This document shows, one piece after another, positions 56,669 through 59,596 of a DNA stretch of 59,596 bases (within the stretch, counting starts at the first letter, position 1; the number at the start of each line of letters is the position of its first letter). The stretch spans positions 1-59,596 of the forward strand of contig CALMSN010000183.1 of NCBI GenBank assembly GCA_937872325.1, read 5' to 3'. The notes beneath the pieces are model-generated. The model was not told the origin of the DNA. It searched no databases and saw only the letters and a program-made list of their open reading frames with translations. Position numbers and translations under genes: made by a program. The DNA is from an uncultured Xanthobacter sp. (GTDB lineage Bacteria; Pseudomonadota; Alphaproteobacteria; Rhizobiales; Xanthobacteraceae).

Positions 56669-57592
56669 TTACGCATCGCCGCTGCAGTTGCCGCAGGTGT
56701 CATCGGCCGGCGCGGCCGGGCGGCGGGCGACCAGCGCGCGCGGGATGCCGCCGAGATCGCAGCGCGGCGATCCTTCCGGCGGCAGGCCGGCGGCGGCGAG
56801 CAGCCCGGCAACCGCCGCCGCCTGGCCGATGCCAAGCTCCAGCACCGCCACGCCGCCGGGCGCCAGCAGGCCGGGCAGCGCCGCGGCAAGGGCGCGGTAA
56901 GCGTCGAGCCCGTCCACCCCGCCGTCGAGGGCGAGGCGCGGATCGTGGTCGCGCACCTCCGGGTCGAGCCCGTCGAGATCGGCGCGCGGGATGTAGGGCG
57001 GGTTGGACACCACGAGGTCGAAGACGCCGGACAGGCTCCCCGCCCAATCGCCGACGATCACGGCGCTGCGCCCGCCGAGCCCGGCACGCCGCAGATTGTC
57101 CCGGGCGGTCCGCGCCGCGCCCTCGGCCCGGTCGACGCCGATGCCGAAAGCGGCCGGCCGCTCGCTCAGCAGGGCCGCCAGCAGGGCGCCGGAGCCGATG
57201 CCGAGATCGAGGATCCGCAACGTCGCCCCGCGCTCCGGGCAGGCGGCCAGCGCCGCCTCCACCACCGTCTCCGTATCGGGACGCGGCACCAGGGTCTCGG
57301 CGGAGAGGTGGAAGTCGAGGCTCCAGAACTCCCGGCGCCCGAGGATGCGGGACACCGGCTCACCGGCGCGGCGCCGGGCCAGCATCCCGGTCGCCGCCGC
57401 GAGCGCTTCCGGTGCGACGGCCTCATCGCCGCGGGCCAGCAGTTCGCCAGGCTCGCAGCCCAGAGCCGCGGCCAGCAGCAGGCGGGCATCGAGCCCGGGC
57501 GTCGGCACCCCGTCCGCGGCGAGCGCCGCCGCCATCCGCCGGCCCAAAGCCGCAACGGTCTCCCCATCCCCACTCATATTGCGACCGCTCAT
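56669..57592 (-). CDS. prmC: Release factor glutamine methyltransferase
   Basis: The 307-residue product methylates the GGQ glutamine of release factors. An N-terminal helical domain is followed by the SAM-binding loop RILDLGIGSGALLAALL and the catalytic NPPY in FDLVVSNPPYIPRADLDGL. LVPRPDTETVVEAAL is the usual linker. ATG 57592 is used; ATG 57577 is equally possible. It lies directly downstream of prfA, whose product it modifies, 195 bp away. The C-terminus carries an extra Cys-containing tail (DDTCGNCSGDA). Confidence 0.93.
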   Translation of the reverse strand: MSGRNMSGDGETVAALGRRMAAALAADGVPTPGLDARLLLAAALGCEPGELLARGDEAVAPEALAAATGMLARRRAGEPVSRILGRREFWSLDFHLSAETLVPRPDTETVVEAALAACPERGATLRILDLGIGSGALLAALLSERPAAFGIGVDRAEGAARTARDNLRRAGLGGRSAVIVGDWAGSLSGVFDLVVSNPPYIPRADLDGLDPEVRDHDPRLALDGGVDGLDAYRALAAALPGLLAPGGVAVLELGIGQAAAVAGLLAAAGLPPEGSPRCDLGGIPRALVARRPAAPADDTCGNCSGDA

Positions 57593-57787
57593 GACGCCGA
57601 TCGTGCTCAAGATTATTGATGGAGGATGCGCCCTCCAGGGATTTGTTTGACAAGCCCCTGAAACAGCCTGGGAACAGGTGGCGGGCGTCATCACGAACGG
57701 TCAGGCCGGATCCGATGGCGGTTCCCACCCCCATCGCGACGTTTCAAGCGCTCTTCAACAACGCCGCAGCGGTGAAGGCCGGCGGCC

Positions 57788-58861
<1,074 letters not shown>

Positions 58862-58870
58862 GGCGGGATG

Positions 58871-59596
58871 CTACAGCGGCAGGCCGCTGGTGTGGGCAAA
58901 GGCGCGCAGCGCCGTGCGCACGTCCACCATCCCGCTGGTGTCCTCCAGCAGCGGGAGAAGCACGCGGCGGGCGGCGCCAACGTCGAGCTCCAGCAGGGTC
59001 GCCTTCACCGGCCCCAGCGCTGCGGGCGAGACCGAAAGCGCCCGGTAGCCCACCGCGGCCAGCGCAACCGCCTCCAGCGGGCGGGAGGCCAGCTCGCCGC
59101 ACAAAGTGATGGGCTTGCGATGCCGCGCCCCGGCCTCGGCCACCATGCGGAAGGCCCGGAGCGCCGGCGGCGAGAGCGGGTCGAACCGGTCCGCCACCCG
59201 CATGTTGGAGCGGTCGGCGGCGTAGAGGAACTGCACCAGGTCGTTGGAGCCCACCGAGAGGAAGTCGGCCCGGGCCAGGATCTCGTCGAGCTGGAACAGC
59301 AGCGAGGGCACCTCCAGCATGGCGCCGAGCTTGAGGCTGGTGGGCAGATGGTGGGCGAAGCGCGACAGGTGCCGCACCTCGCGGTCGATGATCTCGCGCG
59401 TCTGGGCGATCTCGCCGAGTTCCGTCACCATCGGCAGCATCAGCTTCAATTCGCGCCCGCCCGCCGCCTTCAGAAGCGCGCGAATCTGCGTGCGCAACAG
59501 GCCGGGCCGGTCGAGCGCCAGGCGGATCGCGCGCCAGCCGAGCGCCGGGTTCTCCTCCGCCGCGGCATTGTCGAAATAGGGCAGCACCTTGTCGCC
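58871..59596 (-). CDS. ptsP: PTS system enzyme I (PtsP type), C-terminal part, cut by window edge
   Basis: The frame enters from the right edge as GDKVLPYFD and runs 241 residues to a stop at 58871. It holds the PEP-binding barrel of enzyme I: ENPALGWRAIRLALDRPGLL, LKLMLPMVTELGEI, LSVGSNDLVQFLYAADR and the catalytic Cys in ITLCGELASRPLEAVAL. Together with GAF-domain N-termini this is the nitrogen-PTS form (EINtr) in alphaproteobacteria. The N-terminal part is outside the window, so PtsP over PtsI is inferred from gene order with prfA. Confidence 0.9.
   Translation of the reverse strand, partial: GDKVLPYFDNAAAEENPALGWRAIRLALDRPGLLRTQIRALLKAAGGRELKLMLPMVTELGEIAQTREIIDREVRHLSRFAHHLPTSLKLGAMLEVPSLLFQLDEILARADFLSVGSNDLVQFLYAADRSNMRVADRFDPLSPPALRAFRMVAEAGARHRKPITLCGELASRPLEAVALAAVGYRALSVSPAALGPVKATLLELDVGAARRVLLPLLEDTSGMVDVRTALRAFAHTSGLPL

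Overview
The window is GC-rich DNA from an alphaproteobacterium, most likely of the order Hyphomicrobiales (Rhizobiales), perhaps Xanthobacteraceae-like. The evidence is a DivL-type kinase beside a TsaE-phosphotransferase fusion, murU, addB, addA and trxA, a DUF4167 gene beside prmC and prfA, and a PuuD-type purine catabolic cluster. This assignment rests on family recognition, not on a database search.

Positions 1-17400 are an accessory, partly decayed region. They hold the end of an IS5-family transposase, a truncated subtilisin-like protease, an azoreductase with a divergent LysR regulator, a truncated LLM-class flavin oxidoreductase, a tiny lipoprotein ORF and an AlpA-like remnant. Two catabolic blocks follow. 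The first is an IclR-regulated beta-ketoadipate module (pcaI-pcaJ-pcaF). The second is a TetR-controlled operon with an MFS importer, a metal-dependent cyclase/formamidase-like hydrolase, a 6-oxocamphor-hydrolase-like crotonase, a three-subunit molybdenum hydroxylase and a ketopantoate-reductase-like enzyme. The second block looks like an uncharacterised ring-cleavage pathway.

Positions 17555-31600 hold a complete type I-C CRISPR-Cas system, transcribed on the minus strand as cas3, [intercalated element], cas5c, cas8c, cas7, cas4, cas1, cas2, leader, then an array of 79 repeats and 78 spacers. The array's leader-distal end abuts a broken LysR gene. The most interesting feature is in the roughly 340 bp between cas3 and cas5c. 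A degenerate repeat there keeps a hairpin and the GATTGAAAC handle. The 17 nt after it match, at 15 positions, a TTC-flanked site about 170 bp upstream in the same gap. A 28-codon mini-ORF with a strong ribosome binding site lies between target and degenerate repeat. This is the architecture expected of a Cas-regulating crRNA-like RNA (CreR) or a CRISPR-regulated toxin-antitoxin (CreTA). An IS5/IS427-type insertion sequence (31600-32430, CTAG on both sides) sits about 100 bp upstream of cas3.

Positions 32448-41015 encode urate degradation: PuuD urate oxidase, HIU hydrolase, a fused allantoinase/OHCU decarboxylase, an allantoate-amidohydrolase-type enzyme, a purine permease, a LysR regulator and an M20 peptidase. 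Positions 41368-54207 are a tightly overlapping housekeeping operon (divL, tsaE-amgK-like fusion, murU, addB, addA, trxA), interrupted by three roughly 222-bp imperfect tandem repeats and closed by a strong terminator. The right end carries DUF4167, prmC, prfA and the 3' part of ptsP, all on the minus strand.
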